Origin: an uncultured Alphaproteobacteria bacterium
GTDB taxonomy: Bacteria > Pseudomonadota > Alphaproteobacteria > Rs-D84
Reading direction: 5' to 3'
NCBI GenBank assembly: GCA_947367055.1
Contig: CANBCI010000003.1
Coordinates: forward strand, 225,508 to 278,623
Length of the DNA stretch: 53,116 nucleotides
Shown: positions 1-7,355 of the stretch, piece by piece
Layout: every line of letters starts with the position of its first letter
How positions within the stretch are numbered: the first letter of the stretch is position 1
Translations under genes and position numbers: made by a program
Notes under the pieces: model-generated
Databases searched by the model: none
Told to the model about the DNA's origin: nothing
The model's input: the letters and a program-made list of their open reading frames with translations, nothing else

Positions 1-6
1 TCCACA

Positions 7-1326
7 TCAGTTCTTGAAAGATTTGCGCACGCCTTTTCTGCCCCACCATAACCAGGCAACGATTGCAAAAAGCAGCAGGCGCGATACCGGCATCGCCATC
101 CATACACCGTTCAAACCAAAAAGCACGGGCAACACAAATAGGCATAGCGGCAACGCCACAAACGCATCGCCATATATCAGCATGTTTGCATATCCAACTT
201 TGCCGGTTGCCTGGTAATAATATCCCGCGACACGGATAACCCCCAGCAGCAAGAACGCCGTTGAACTGATAACCAAACCGTGCGCGGCCATTTCGGTTAA
301 ATCACCGGTTAAATTAAACCAGCCTGGGAATATTTTGCATCCCAACAATGATATGCACATCAGCACAACACCAGAAATCGCGGCAAATACATACCCAAGA
401 TTTCCTATTGCGCGCTGGGCGGTATAATCTTTGCGACCGTACAAATACGCCGCCAGCGGTTGCACCCCAAGTGCCAGTCCGGTCATAAACAACGACCCCA
501 AAGATTCAATCGCGCCAATAAAAGTATAAATCGCCAACCCATTTGCGCCGCCATACCGAAGCGCCTGGAAATTATGCAGGAACAACATGGTAATAATTGT
601 CATCTGGTTACCGAATGACGGCAGCCCGTTTATAACTATGTCGCGAACATATTTCATCCGCAGTGCAAACATATCGCGCCCATATCGCAGTCCCGTATAT
701 TTTGTCGAAAAATATGCCAATTGCGCCATTGCCCCAATTGACTGCGACAACACCGTCGCAACCGCCGCCCCACGCAGTCCCATATCAAACACAAATATCA
801 GGACATAATCCAAAACGATGTTCAACAACAAGCCGATAACAATAAACACCATCGACAAAACGGGTCTATTATCGTTTCTGATTACAGACCCCAGGCCATT
901 TGTCAGCATAGCGGCCAAGCATCCAAAAATCATCACCCGCGCATATTCACAGGCCGTTCCAATCAAATCCGGCGTTGCGCCGAAAAGCCGCAAAATATCC
1001 GGCAAAAAGTACAATGCCGGCAACATCAAAACCGCGGCGCATATTATTTGGCAAAACATCATATTGCCAAATATCTTGCGTGCCAAAGCCATGTCGCCAC
1101 GCCCGCGAGATTGAGATATTATAACCGCCGCCCCGGTACCCATCATATCGCCCAAGGCCCCGAACATCAAAACCAACGGCCACGTCAATGCGACCGACGC
1201 CAGCCCCAGCGGCCCGGCATACTGGCCTATAAAAATTGAATCAACAATGCTGTAGGAGCCGACCACCAACATGGCGATAACAGACGGAATTGCATAAGAC
1301 AAAAACAGACGCAAATTTTTCTTCAT
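7..1326 (-). CDS. MATE-family multidrug/Na+ efflux transporter
   Basis: A 439-residue polytopic inner-membrane protein with about 12 hydrophobic segments in the two-fold arrangement of MATE antiporters, which export cationic drugs or metabolites in exchange for Na+ or H+. The N-terminus (YAIPSVIAMLVVGSYSIVDSIFIG) and the GAMAQ and GLPSFGNQ segments are typical of the family. I start at 1326 rather than at upstream ATGs because GGGGG lies 4 nt before this ATG. The gene is monocistronic here, has its own strong promoter and a leader of about 155 nt. The substrate cannot be inferred from the sequence. Confidence 0.88.
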   Translation of the reverse strand: MKKNLRLFLSYAIPSVIAMLVVGSYSIVDSIFIGQYAGPLGLASVALTWPLVLMFGALGDMMGTGAAVIISQSRGRGDMALARKIFGNMMFCQIICAAVLMLPALYFLPDILRLFGATPDLIGTACEYARVMIFGCLAAMLTNGLGSVIRNDNRPVLSMVFIVIGLLLNIVLDYVLIFVFDMGLRGAAVATVLSQSIGAMAQLAYFSTKYTGLRYGRDMFALRMKYVRDIVINGLPSFGNQMTIITMLFLHNFQALRYGGANGLAIYTFIGAIESLGSLFMTGLALGVQPLAAYLYGRKDYTAQRAIGNLGYVFAAISGVVLMCISLLGCKIFPGWFNLTGDLTEMAAHGLVISSTAFLLLGVIRVAGYYYQATGKVGYANMLIYGDAFVALPLCLFVLPVLFGLNGVWMAMPVSRLLLFAIVAWLWWGRKGVRKSFKN

Positions 1327-1488
1327 TTTTACCCCCATAAAAAATGCCGGACATGACGCACCGCAGACATTCACCACCTTTGTCTGATACCGTCATACGT
1401 GACGCGCATCCATTCCGGTAATGTATGCCATGCGACATCTTATCCAGCATTTGAAATACGTTCCAAACACCCTCTGATGAGTGAGCGT

Positions 1489-1517
1489 TTTATACAGGAT
1501 TAAAATCAAGATGTCAA
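1489..1517 (-). promoter_or_regulatory. Sigma70-type promoter of the MATE gene
   Basis: On the minus strand TTGACA (1517-1512) is separated by exactly 17 nt from TATAAA (1494-1489), a near-consensus housekeeping promoter. Predicted transcription starts near 1482, giving a leader of about 155 nt before the ATG at 1326. The leader contains the short hairpin CGTCA-cgta-TGACG. I could not match it to a known riboswitch class. Confidence 0.7.
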
Positions 1518-1534
1518 ACAATATTTGACATCTT
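1508..1534. repeat. Perfect 11-bp inverted repeat over the MATE -35 box (operator candidate)
   Basis: AAGATGTCAAA, 5-nt spacer CAATA, TTTGACATCTT. The repeat is perfect and covers the -35 hexamer of the MATE promoter. No T-run follows on either strand, so a repressor-type operator is more likely than a terminator. No dedicated regulator gene is adjacent. The interval 1327-1653 otherwise holds only the MATE leader and the short upstream region of the next gene. Confidence 0.5.
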
Positions 1535-1653
1535 CGCGAACCGATTGCGGTCGAAAACAACAATCAAGCGCCGCCGCGACACATGCAGTTTTTTGTTGTA
1601 ATAATATGAAATAACAGGTATGCTGTCTTATAAGGTATAAAAAAGGTGCGCAC

Positions 1654-2454
1654 ATGAAACTAGTCAGCATAGAAGAATTCCTGGAACAGCGCGGGGACAA
1701 GCGTAACTATGGCACAATAGACGTATATAAGACGGCGGCCAGCACTATGAATTACCTAATTTTCTGTGCAGAAAATAAAAAGCGCATCACGTACAAGGTT
1801 TTAATGGCCAGTGCCGGCGTCCCCGAAGAATACCTGACATATCACCAACTGGGGCGCGTATCAAACCGTATATTGGATTCCATATATAACTATTGCAATG
1901 CGTTTAATTTACCGCAATTGGTTGTTTTATGCGTGGGTGCGGTATCGGGCCTGCCGTCAGAAGAAGGGGTTAGCGACCTGATTGCTGAATACAAGGCGAC
2001 ACACCCCGCGATGAATACCGCATCTTTCAAAGATATTGTCGCGCAAATAAGCCGCGAGGCGGAGGCATATTCTTGGGCCACAGTTAAGAAAGTCAATGGC
2101 CTGCCCGCAATACCTAAAAACGCGAATATCAGCCTATACTCCAACGTCAGCCGCAAAGTAGTTGAGGAAATAGAGGATGAAGTTCGCGAAAACACCCGCA
2201 CGGAACTGCGCAAAAGTTTTGCCAGCCACGGATTTCGTGAAATGAAGAACACGGGCCGTATCATGGCCATACTGATGCTGGCATTTGGTGGCGCAATTGC
2301 GATTGACACCGTATATAATGGCAAGGTTATGGAATTTTCGATTGCGTGGTTGTTGTGGATACCGATGTGTCTGTTGACATGGAACGCGGCAAACATCATA
2401 GAAATGCTAAAAGTGGATTTCTTTGACAGGTCAAAATTACACAAAGACGCATAA
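1654..2454 (+). CDS. Hypothetical protein with soluble N-terminus and two C-terminal TM helices
   Basis: 266 residues. Residues 1 to about 190 are soluble and mixed alpha/beta. They include IYNYCNAFNLPQLVVLCV followed by a GLP turn, which resembles a small winged-helix-like segment seen in some phage and defence-associated proteins (weak resemblance by eye only). Two membrane helices follow at about 205-255, with a short charged tail (FFDRSKLHKDA). AAGG lies 6-8 nt before the start. The gene sits between the MATE transporter and an accessory group, so a membrane-tethered sensor role is possible, but I do not recognise the family. Confidence 0.75.
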   Translation: MKLVSIEEFLEQRGDKRNYGTIDVYKTAASTMNYLIFCAENKKRITYKVLMASAGVPEEYLTYHQLGRVSNRILDSIYNYCNAFNLPQLVVLCVGAVSGLPSEEGVSDLIAEYKATHPAMNTASFKDIVAQISREAEAYSWATVKKVNGLPAIPKNANISLYSNVSRKVVEEIEDEVRENTRTELRKSFASHGFREMKNTGRIMAILMLAFGGAIAIDTVYNGKVMEFSIAWLLWIPMCLLTWNAANIIEMLKVDFFDRSKLHKDA

Positions 2455-2559
2455 CATTCCGTTTAAAATTCATCATAAATGGCAATAATCCGACGCCCGG
2501 CGCGTTGTTGCTGTGTTTTTATTTTTACTATTGTAAAAATTTATGATAATATTCAAGCT

Positions 2560-3090
2560 ATGTTAATACCTGCAAAAACCATTATGGATTTTCACGAGCT
2601 GCGCACAAAATGCCATATAAACTCGGTAAACTATTTTGCGCAAATATTGGGTTATCATTTCCCGGAACACGACAATGACAAAGTGCGTGATCCTATTCGG
2701 ATCGGCTATGCGTATATAAACTATGCATCATATCATCCGGAATGCAAATTGCTGCCGCAGCAGGTTGATGCATACAAAAAATCGCATAACGAACACCACC
2801 GCACCGCGCCCCACCACATAGAGCATTATAACGACGCGTCTGAAATTCCGAAAATTGTACTGATTGAAATGATTTGCGACTGGCACAGTGCGAATTTTGA
2901 ATCCATACACATGCAAAAAGAACCCGGCGCCCCTGAAAGCGTTATAAAATGGTTTAATCAAAGCGTCGGCAAGCTAAACTGGACAACAGCCCAGCGCGCC
3001 TTGATAAACGAATATTGCGACAAATTATCGCGCGCAACCGAATATACGGAAATCAAGCAAATTTGGGCTCCGGTGACCGATGCGGTTTAG
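2560..3090 (+). CDS. DUF5662-like protein
   Basis: 176 residues from ATG 2560. The His-rich core (KKSHNEHHRTAPHHIEHY) followed by IPKIVLIEMICDWHSA matches the pattern of the DUF5662 family, where a histidine cluster and an E-M-x-x-D-W segment suggest an HD-like metal site; the activity is unknown. No Shine-Dalgarno is visible. A TATGAT/GATAAT -10 lies at 2542-2550, only 10-18 nt before the ATG, so the mRNA leader would be very short. An in-frame ATG at 2584 is an alternative start. A UDG-like and a GNAT gene follow closely on the same strand. Confidence 0.6.
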   Translation: MLIPAKTIMDFHELRTKCHINSVNYFAQILGYHFPEHDNDKVRDPIRIGYAYINYASYHPECKLLPQQVDAYKKSHNEHHRTAPHHIEHYNDASEIPKIVLIEMICDWHSANFESIHMQKEPGAPESVIKWFNQSVGKLNWTTAQRALINEYCDKLSRATEYTEIKQIWAPVTDAV

Positions 3091-3141
3091 TTATTGATAA
3101 ACCCGGTTTTCTTGCGATATTCATTCAAAACGATTAAAAAC

Positions 3142-3840
3142 ATGGGAAAAATAGACCGATTAACCAAAATACTGCACAATTTTAACAAGGGGGCCAATGG
3201 CGGCAGTCCAAGTGCCAGGCTATGGTTTTGCGGACTTGAAAACGGTTCCGGTAATAATATTGATTTTCAGCGGTCACATAACGAACAAATGCTGGCCGAC
3301 GATGAATACGAACACATGCCGTATGACGAGCAAAACTTTATGGGCTTTAACGGAAAGCTGCGGCGATTGGTACACCAAAAATTAGAATTTATGGATTATC
3401 CGAAAACTATCGAAGAGATGTATTCCTCGGACGCTTTCTACTGTACAAACCTGTGTCCGCTGGCATTTCAAAATGAATATGACGGTGATGCCGAAATACA
3501 AAAGCTTACCGGCATATCATCCAAGGAAGAATATAAAAAGTATTGCATTGATACGCGCCGCGCCGACCCAAAATGGCAAAAATTTATAGCCCCAGCACGT
3601 GTAATCGTATGCACCCACAAACCCAGCCGCGATGATTTTATACGATTATTTATGATTAATGATAAAACGTCATATTCAAGCGACATTCCGCTTTTGAATG
3701 GCGACAGCACGGCAGAAATTATTCGCAATAAAAACCGAACGCTTATAATATGCCCGCATCCAAGTTCTTGGAATTGGAATGAAAGCATAAATTGCATGGC
3801 AGAAATAATAAAAAAAGAACTAAAAAAGGACATCAAATGA
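3142..3840 (+). CDS. Uracil-DNA-glycosylase-fold-like hypothetical protein
   Basis: 232 residues from ATG 3142; a TTG at 3094 in the same frame is an alternative start. The order of motifs recalls the UDG superfamily: an early strand ending in LWFCGLENGSG, a middle segment FYCTNLCPLAF, and a late strand LIICPHPSSWNWN, where HPS resembles motif B of UDGs. Sequence match to classical UDGs is low and the early catalytic Asp/Asn is not obvious, so repair activity is not claimed. Its stop overlaps the start of the following GNAT gene (ATGA), implying coupled translation. Confidence 0.55.
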   Translation: MGKIDRLTKILHNFNKGANGGSPSARLWFCGLENGSGNNIDFQRSHNEQMLADDEYEHMPYDEQNFMGFNGKLRRLVHQKLEFMDYPKTIEEMYSSDAFYCTNLCPLAFQNEYDGDAEIQKLTGISSKEEYKKYCIDTRRADPKWQKFIAPARVIVCTHKPSRDDFIRLFMINDKTSYSSDIPLLNGDSTAEIIRNKNRTLIICPHPSSWNWNESINCMAEIIKKELKKDIK

Positions 3841-4430
3841 CTTATATGGAAAAATTTTTTGAATTGTTCAAACAGAATTTAAAAACAGAACGTTTAGACA
3901 TGCGAAGACTGGAGCCCACCCAAGAAAATGCTAAACTGGTATGGGAGGCAATTAAGGACGAAAAAGAAGAAGATTTCAAATATGCCCCCATGATGCAAAA
4001 TGGGATTTTGCCTAAATCAGAATCTGAAACATTACAGATGATGCAAACACATACACAATGGTGCCATAATGGTGTAGATTGGTACATATTTTATAATAAT
4101 AATTTGGTGGGATATCAACGTATTCATTACTGGCCAGAAAACAGGACTGTTCAGTGTGCCGATGTTTGGTTTAAAAAAAAATATTGGGGCAAAGGTTTTA
4201 ATCAAGAAATTCACAAAAAAATAGAAGAAATTGCATTTGAAAGATTGCAGGCAAACAGAATCTGTCGGCAATGTATGAAAGATAACGTAAATTCATTTAA
4301 ATCTATTCAAAAGTCAGGATTTCATCATGATGGCGATGAGCGTCAATCATTCAGAATGCCCGATGGAAAATTTGTAAATCAATGCAGATTTTCTAAACTG
4401 GCCAGTGAATATGGAAAAACCCAACGTTAA
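3837..4430 (+). CDS. GNAT N-acetyltransferase, RimJ/RimL-like
   Basis: 197 residues. It opens with LKTERLDMRRL, the usual first strand of RimJ/RimL-type acetyltransferases, and has the acetyl-CoA region KKYWGKGFNQEIHKKI and the late NRICRQCMKDNVNSFKSIQKSGF (N-x-x-S-x-x-x-x-x-K-x-G-F). AAGGA lies 6 nt before the ATG, and the ATGA overlap with the upstream gene supports this start over upstream in-frame codons. The likely substrate is an amine of a small molecule or a protein N-terminus. Codon usage is more AT-rich than in the housekeeping genes nearby. Confidence 0.8.
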   Translation: MTYMEKFFELFKQNLKTERLDMRRLEPTQENAKLVWEAIKDEKEEDFKYAPMMQNGILPKSESETLQMMQTHTQWCHNGVDWYIFYNNNLVGYQRIHYWPENRTVQCADVWFKKKYWGKGFNQEIHKKIEEIAFERLQANRICRQCMKDNVNSFKSIQKSGFHHDGDERQSFRMPDGKFVNQCRFSKLASEYGKTQR

Positions 4431-4448
4431 AAAATTTGAAAATCAGTA

Positions 4449-4478
4449 AAAACACCGCCCATTCGGGCGGTGTTTTAA
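4449..4478. terminator. Bidirectional intrinsic terminator
   Basis: AACACCGCCC-ATTC-GGGCGGTGTT stem with T-rich flank on + and A-rich flank on the other side. It lies between the convergent GNAT gene (+) and the 4516-5574 gene (-). Confidence 0.85.
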
Positions 4479-4515
4479 TTTAGCAGGGCACATAGTGCAA
4501 TCCACGGACCGTCAT

Positions 4516-5574
4516 TCATTTTTGAGAGCAATATTTATTCTGAATAAGATACTGGGGAAGCGCAGAATTTCTTGCAATCAAAATAGCATTTTTGAAACGA
4601 TTAGAAAAATATTTTTGCAGGTCAGATGGCAAAAAATTAAACTCATGTCCGTTTAATTTTTTCTTCAGATATTTAATATAATCCTCTCTGTTTGTCATAT
4701 CTAAAGATTTGGACGCCATATGTTTTTTGACATCTTCCTCAAGCTCCATATAATTTATGGGTAATGGAGTACGATTACACACAGAAAAATGAATATTATT
4801 TTTAACAGTGTTAGATATTTTAATATCAGGTAATTTCGGAAGAAATTTTAAATCAACAATTCTACGGGCTTTTAAGGAAATCAAATCGTTTTCTTCAAAA
4901 TTCGCTAATTTCCTTAAATCTCTTTTTAACTCTTCTCCGCAATACTCTTCATTAGTAATCGTTCTATCCGAATTGTTGATAATAGCGGTTGTCTGAAAAT
5001 GTTTGGGATATTTATTTATCTTTAGGGCCGGAGATGAAATCAGCGCTTTTGGGGCTGACAATAAACTATCAATTTGTTTTTGATTAAAAGTCCCTAATTC
5101 TAGTTTTTCTTTTAATCTTTTTTCTAACAAAGATTCAAGTTCAGAAATAACCATTGCTCCAAAACAGTGACCTCGAAAAATCAAGCGATTCAAAGCCCGA
5201 AAAGTTTGATTATAATTATCAGTAATCATTTGGGAAATAACTTGCCCGAATATCGCTTTGGCATGTATTTTACCCTCGTCATTATATTCTTTAATCGCCT
5301 TGTCTGCTTTATTTTCATAGACAGCCGTATAAAAAGAGCAATCATCTAATTTAAACAGAGGATCAACGTCTAAAATCAATTTTTTTGTAGCTTCATTGGC
5401 ACGAACGGCACTATTATCTACTTCACTTTTGTTTTTGGAAGACAAACACATACCGGAACCGGGGAAATTTACAATAAGAATTTGTTCTCCTTGATTAAGG
5501 GTATCTGTCTGCTTGCCGCTTTCATAAATAAAATATGTTCTTCCGATAAAATTAGTTTCTTCTATATCACTCAT
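4516..5574 (-). CDS. Alpha/beta-hydrolase-like protein with Cys in the nucleophile elbow
   Basis: 352 residues, no signal peptide, AT-rich. Residues 32-43 (ILIVNFPGSGMC) look like the first central strand plus oxyanion loop of alpha/beta hydrolases. Residues 132-140 (IFRGHCFGA) place Cys137 where G-x-S-x-G hydrolases carry Ser. The C-terminal half is Lys/Asn-rich with several amphipathic helices. A clear acid-His pair cannot be assigned by eye. It is monocistronic with its own promoter and differs in base composition from its neighbours, which suggests recent acquisition or a specialised role such as an effector (inference). Family not recognised. Confidence 0.75.
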   Translation of the reverse strand: MSDIEETNFIGRTYFIYESGKQTDTLNQGEQILIVNFPGSGMCLSSKNKSEVDNSAVRANEATKKLILDVDPLFKLDDCSFYTAVYENKADKAIKEYNDEGKIHAKAIFGQVISQMITDNYNQTFRALNRLIFRGHCFGAMVISELESLLEKRLKEKLELGTFNQKQIDSLLSAPKALISSPALKINKYPKHFQTTAIINNSDRTITNEEYCGEELKRDLRKLANFEENDLISLKARRIVDLKFLPKLPDIKISNTVKNNIHFSVCNRTPLPINYMELEEDVKKHMASKSLDMTNREDYIKYLKKKLNGHEFNFLPSDLQKYFSNRFKNAILIARNSALPQYLIQNKYCSQK

Positions 5575-5598
5575 ATTTTAGCTTCATATTTTACCTTA

Positions 5599-5627
5599 AG
5601 TATAAAGCATATTGCGCTAGCTGTAAA
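5599..5627 (-). promoter_or_regulatory. Sigma70-type promoter of the 4516-5574 gene
   Basis: Minus strand TTTACA (5627-5622), 17-nt spacer, TATACT (5604-5599). Predicted +1 near 5592 gives a leader of about 18 nt before the ATG at 5574. Confidence 0.6.
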
Positions 5628-5640
5628 ATAAAAAAAATCT

Positions 5641-5775
5641 GACGCCTATCCCGAAAAACTATAAGATTCCAACTGCATTAACTTCTTATAAAATAAAGGA
5701 TTTCGTCTGGGATAGTCCGTGTAGCCAGCGGGAAATGGCTCTGATAACAGCACCTCACACGGACTCTATTAAGTA
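5641..5775. ncRNA. Structured RNA candidate, class and strand unresolved
   Basis: About 135 nt with nested perfect complementarity: CTATCCC (5646-5652) with GGGATAG (5709-5715), enclosing TATAAGA (5660-5666) with TCTTATA (5684-5690); then GTCCGTGT (5715-5722) with ACACGGAC (5757-5764), enclosing AGCCA (5723-5727) with TGGCT (5736-5740). No reading frame of note crosses it. On the minus strand it follows the tRNA-Glu terminator and ends in a run of eight T, as a transcript end would. It does not match my memory of 6S, SRP, RNase P or tmRNA. Confidence 0.45.
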
Positions 5776-5787
5776 ATTGTTTTATAA

Positions 5788-5814
5788 AGAAAAAAGACGC
5801 TTTTCAGCATCTTT
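5788..5814 (-). terminator. Intrinsic terminator after tRNA-Glu
   Basis: On the minus strand AAAGATGC-TGAAAA-GCGTCTTT with one G-U pair, followed by a T-run, 9 nt beyond the tRNA 3' end. Confidence 0.7.
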
Positions 5815-5822
5815 ATCTTGAG

Positions 5823-5898
5823 TGGCAGTCCCAACGGGATTCGAACCCGTGTTACCGGAATGAGAATCCGATGTCCTAGGCCTCTAGACGATGGGACC
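5823..5898 (-). tRNA. tRNA-Glu (anticodon CUC)
   Basis: A complete 76-nt cloverleaf including encoded CCA. The acceptor stem is GGTCCCA with TGGGACT (one G-U at the end), the T-arm loop is GTTCGAATC-like and the D-arm is GTCTAGAGGCCTAGGAC, typical of tRNA-Glu. The anticodon stem TCGGA/TCCGG encloses the loop TTCTCAT, giving anticodon CTC. It reads GAG codons. The encoded CCA and the following terminator support a functional gene. Confidence 0.95.
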
Positions 5899-5989
5899 AC
5901 GATAAGCAAGACCTTATAATATATTCAAAAGGATTTCAATCGTTTTTATCATTTTAACATGAAAAAATTGACAAATTTTTATTTTACGC

Positions 5990-6017
5990 TTGAAATCTTG
6001 ATTTTTTTAACTATATT
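5990..6017 (+). promoter_or_regulatory. Probable promoter of the 6038-6649 gene
   Basis: TTGAAA (5990-5995), 16-nt spacer, TATATT (6012-6017), leaving a leader of about 14 nt that contains AAGGA before the ATG at 6038. Confidence 0.5.
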
Positions 6018-6037
6018 TTTGGCAAAAGGAAACCAAC

Positions 6038-6649
6038 ATGAACAATAAAAGCAAATTTTTAATGATTTTTGCCGGGCTGACATTTGCCGTTTGGAATATA
6101 AAATGCACCCAGGAACAGAAACGCAATGATGCGCACACCATCGCAACCATAGACGATGAAATCGGTACATTGAGATACCGCATTGATTCAATTCGCACGA
6201 ACATTTCGCACTCAATCCAAGATTCGTTGTCAAAGTGCGACCAGTACATTTATATCCAGAAAAATCGCGAAAATGTTGAACAGCTGACCCAAACGAACAA
6301 AGAAATATTACGCAGTGTTTACAACTTGGTACGGCGGCAATCACCTTTTAAGATACCCAAATGCAACGAAAGCCTGTTTGCAGAATATCCTGCTGATATG
6401 GATTACGGATACCTGCCGCGGCCGGAAACCGATTACATCAACAATGTTCGGCAAATCTATTTCTCAAACAAACGCAAGATTTCAAGGTTCAACAAGACAG
6501 AGGCGCAACTAAAACAAATAGAACCCGCCATCCGCAACCACTTTGACCGACAGGCTATCACGCAAATATCAGACCTGCAATTGCAGATTGATTCACTGCT
6601 GGGGGAAAAAATAGCCACGCTAAACGGATATGCGGCAAAACAAAAGTAA
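6038..6649 (+). CDS. Membrane-anchored coiled-coil protein, hypothetical
   Basis: 203 residues. An N-terminal hydrophobic segment (FLMIFAGLTFAVWNI) acts as signal or anchor; the following KC is not a lipobox. The rest is charged and largely helical, with heptad-like stretches near residues 35-90 and 150-195 (TEAQLKQIEPAI, DLQLQIDSLLGEK), so a periplasmic coiled coil is likely. AAAAGGA precedes the ATG by 8 nt. It ends at a terminator shared with rpmH on the other strand. Family not recognised. Confidence 0.75.
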   Translation: MNNKSKFLMIFAGLTFAVWNIKCTQEQKRNDAHTIATIDDEIGTLRYRIDSIRTNISHSIQDSLSKCDQYIYIQKNRENVEQLTQTNKEILRSVYNLVRRQSPFKIPKCNESLFAEYPADMDYGYLPRPETDYINNVRQIYFSNKRKISRFNKTEAQLKQIEPAIRNHFDRQAITQISDLQLQIDSLLGEKIATLNGYAAKQK

Positions 6650-6676
6650 AAAATCATTCATTGATTTATGCAAATT

Positions 6677-6703
6677 AAAAAAACCGCCAACGGCGGTTTT
6701 TTT
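6677..6703. terminator. Bidirectional terminator between 6649 and rpmH
   Basis: AAAAAACCGCC-AAC-GGCGGTTTTTT, symmetrical with T-runs on both strands. It serves the + gene ending at 6649, and the stop codon of rpmH on the - strand touches it. Confidence 0.85.
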
Positions 6704-6854
6704 AATTTGCAGCGGTAACGGCCAATCTTTTGCGGCCCGCCGCGCGACGACGGCTTAACACCGCGCGTCCGCTTTTCGTCGACATTCTTTCACGGAAACC
6801 GTGTGTACGAACACGGCGTGTTTTCGACGGTTGATAAGTACGTTTTGTTGCCAT
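6702..6854 (-). CDS. rpmH: 50S ribosomal protein bL34
   Basis: A 50-residue basic protein starting [14 protein letters not shown] and continuing with RTHGFRERM and [17 protein letters not shown], the whole of bL34, a small protein of the large ribosomal subunit. AAAAGGA lies 8 nt before the ATG. In most bacteria rpmH is followed by rnpA (RNase P protein), yidD and yidC. Here a terminator follows directly, so the usual cluster is broken and rnpA must be elsewhere if present. Confidence 0.97.
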   Translation of the reverse strand: MATKRTYQPSKTRRVRTHGFRERMSTKSGRAVLSRRRAAGRKRLAVTAAN

Positions 6855-6910
6855 AACTAAATCCTTTTGTGCGCATATTTAAGCATATGTTTTATTAAAA
6901 CGCAACCTTT

Positions 6911-7021
6911 TTATTTAGATTTTTGCAAAATGCCCGCTTTTTCCAGCGCAAGTACAAACAATTCCCAAATAAACAGGTACGATAACGCCTCCCATATAGG
7001 TAAAAACAAAGTATCTTGCAT
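6911..7021 (-). CDS. Small membrane protein (36 aa), translationally coupled
   Basis: ATG at 7021 overlaps the stop of the upstream gene as TAATG. The 36-residue product (MQDTLFLPIWEALSYLFIWE, then LFVLALEKAGILQKSK) is one amphipathic or membrane helix with a Lys tail. The overlap, the coding-like composition and the absence of other function in this stretch support a real gene. Function unknown; it may act with its 65-residue partner. Confidence 0.5.
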   Translation of the reverse strand: MQDTLFLPIWEALSYLFIWELFVLALEKAGILQKSK

Positions 7022-7218
7022 TAGCGACCACCCCGTTTTGCAGTCCGCTTCATACGGCGGACAAAACTTTCAACATTAAACGAACCGTTTAGCATTTTAT
7101 CCAGCATCCACGCCCGCATCAAAAAGTTTATGCGATTTACCATGTCACAACCGGGTCGTGCCGCCGCGGCACGCAACCAATCGCGATGCTGTATCAAAAT
7201 CTGCCTTGTTTTTCCCAT
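7021..7218 (-). CDS. Small basic hypothetical protein (65 aa)
   Basis: The product starts MGKTRQILIQHRDWLRAAAA and ends in the basic tail RRMKRTAKRGGR. Start 7218 is chosen because a strong promoter ends shortly upstream and TTGGA lies just before the ATG; longer in-frame starts would begin within that promoter. It is helical and basic, hinting at nucleic-acid binding, but the family is not recognised. It is divergent from gyrA and coupled to a 36-residue membrane peptide gene. Confidence 0.6.
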   Translation of the reverse strand: MGKTRQILIQHRDWLRAAAARPGCDMVNRINFLMRAWMLDKMLNGSFNVESFVRRMKRTAKRGGR

Positions 7219-7243
7219 ATTTTCCAATTTTTTTGTATTGCAA

Positions 7244-7271
7244 ACTATACCAAAACACACAAGTTTGTCAA
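7244..7271 (-). promoter_or_regulatory. Promoter of the 7218 gene, with inverted repeat
   Basis: Minus strand TTGACA (7271-7266), 16-nt spacer, TATAGT (7249-7244). An inverted repeat ACAAGTT-TGTC-AACTTGT (7259-7276) overlaps the -35 box and may be an operator. Confidence 0.6.
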
Positions 7272-7293
7272 CTTGTTTTTTTGGGTTTATTTC

Positions 7294-7323
7294 TTGACCA
7301 AAAGCCTAAAAATTTGCTATCTT
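7294..7323 (+). promoter_or_regulatory. Probable gyrA promoter
   Basis: TTGACC (7294-7299), 18-nt spacer, TATCTT (7318-7323). Leader of about 26 nt containing AAGGA before the gyrA ATG. Confidence 0.5.
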
Positions 7324-7355
7324 TGGCATGTTATTAAAGGTAAGGAAAAGCAAGT

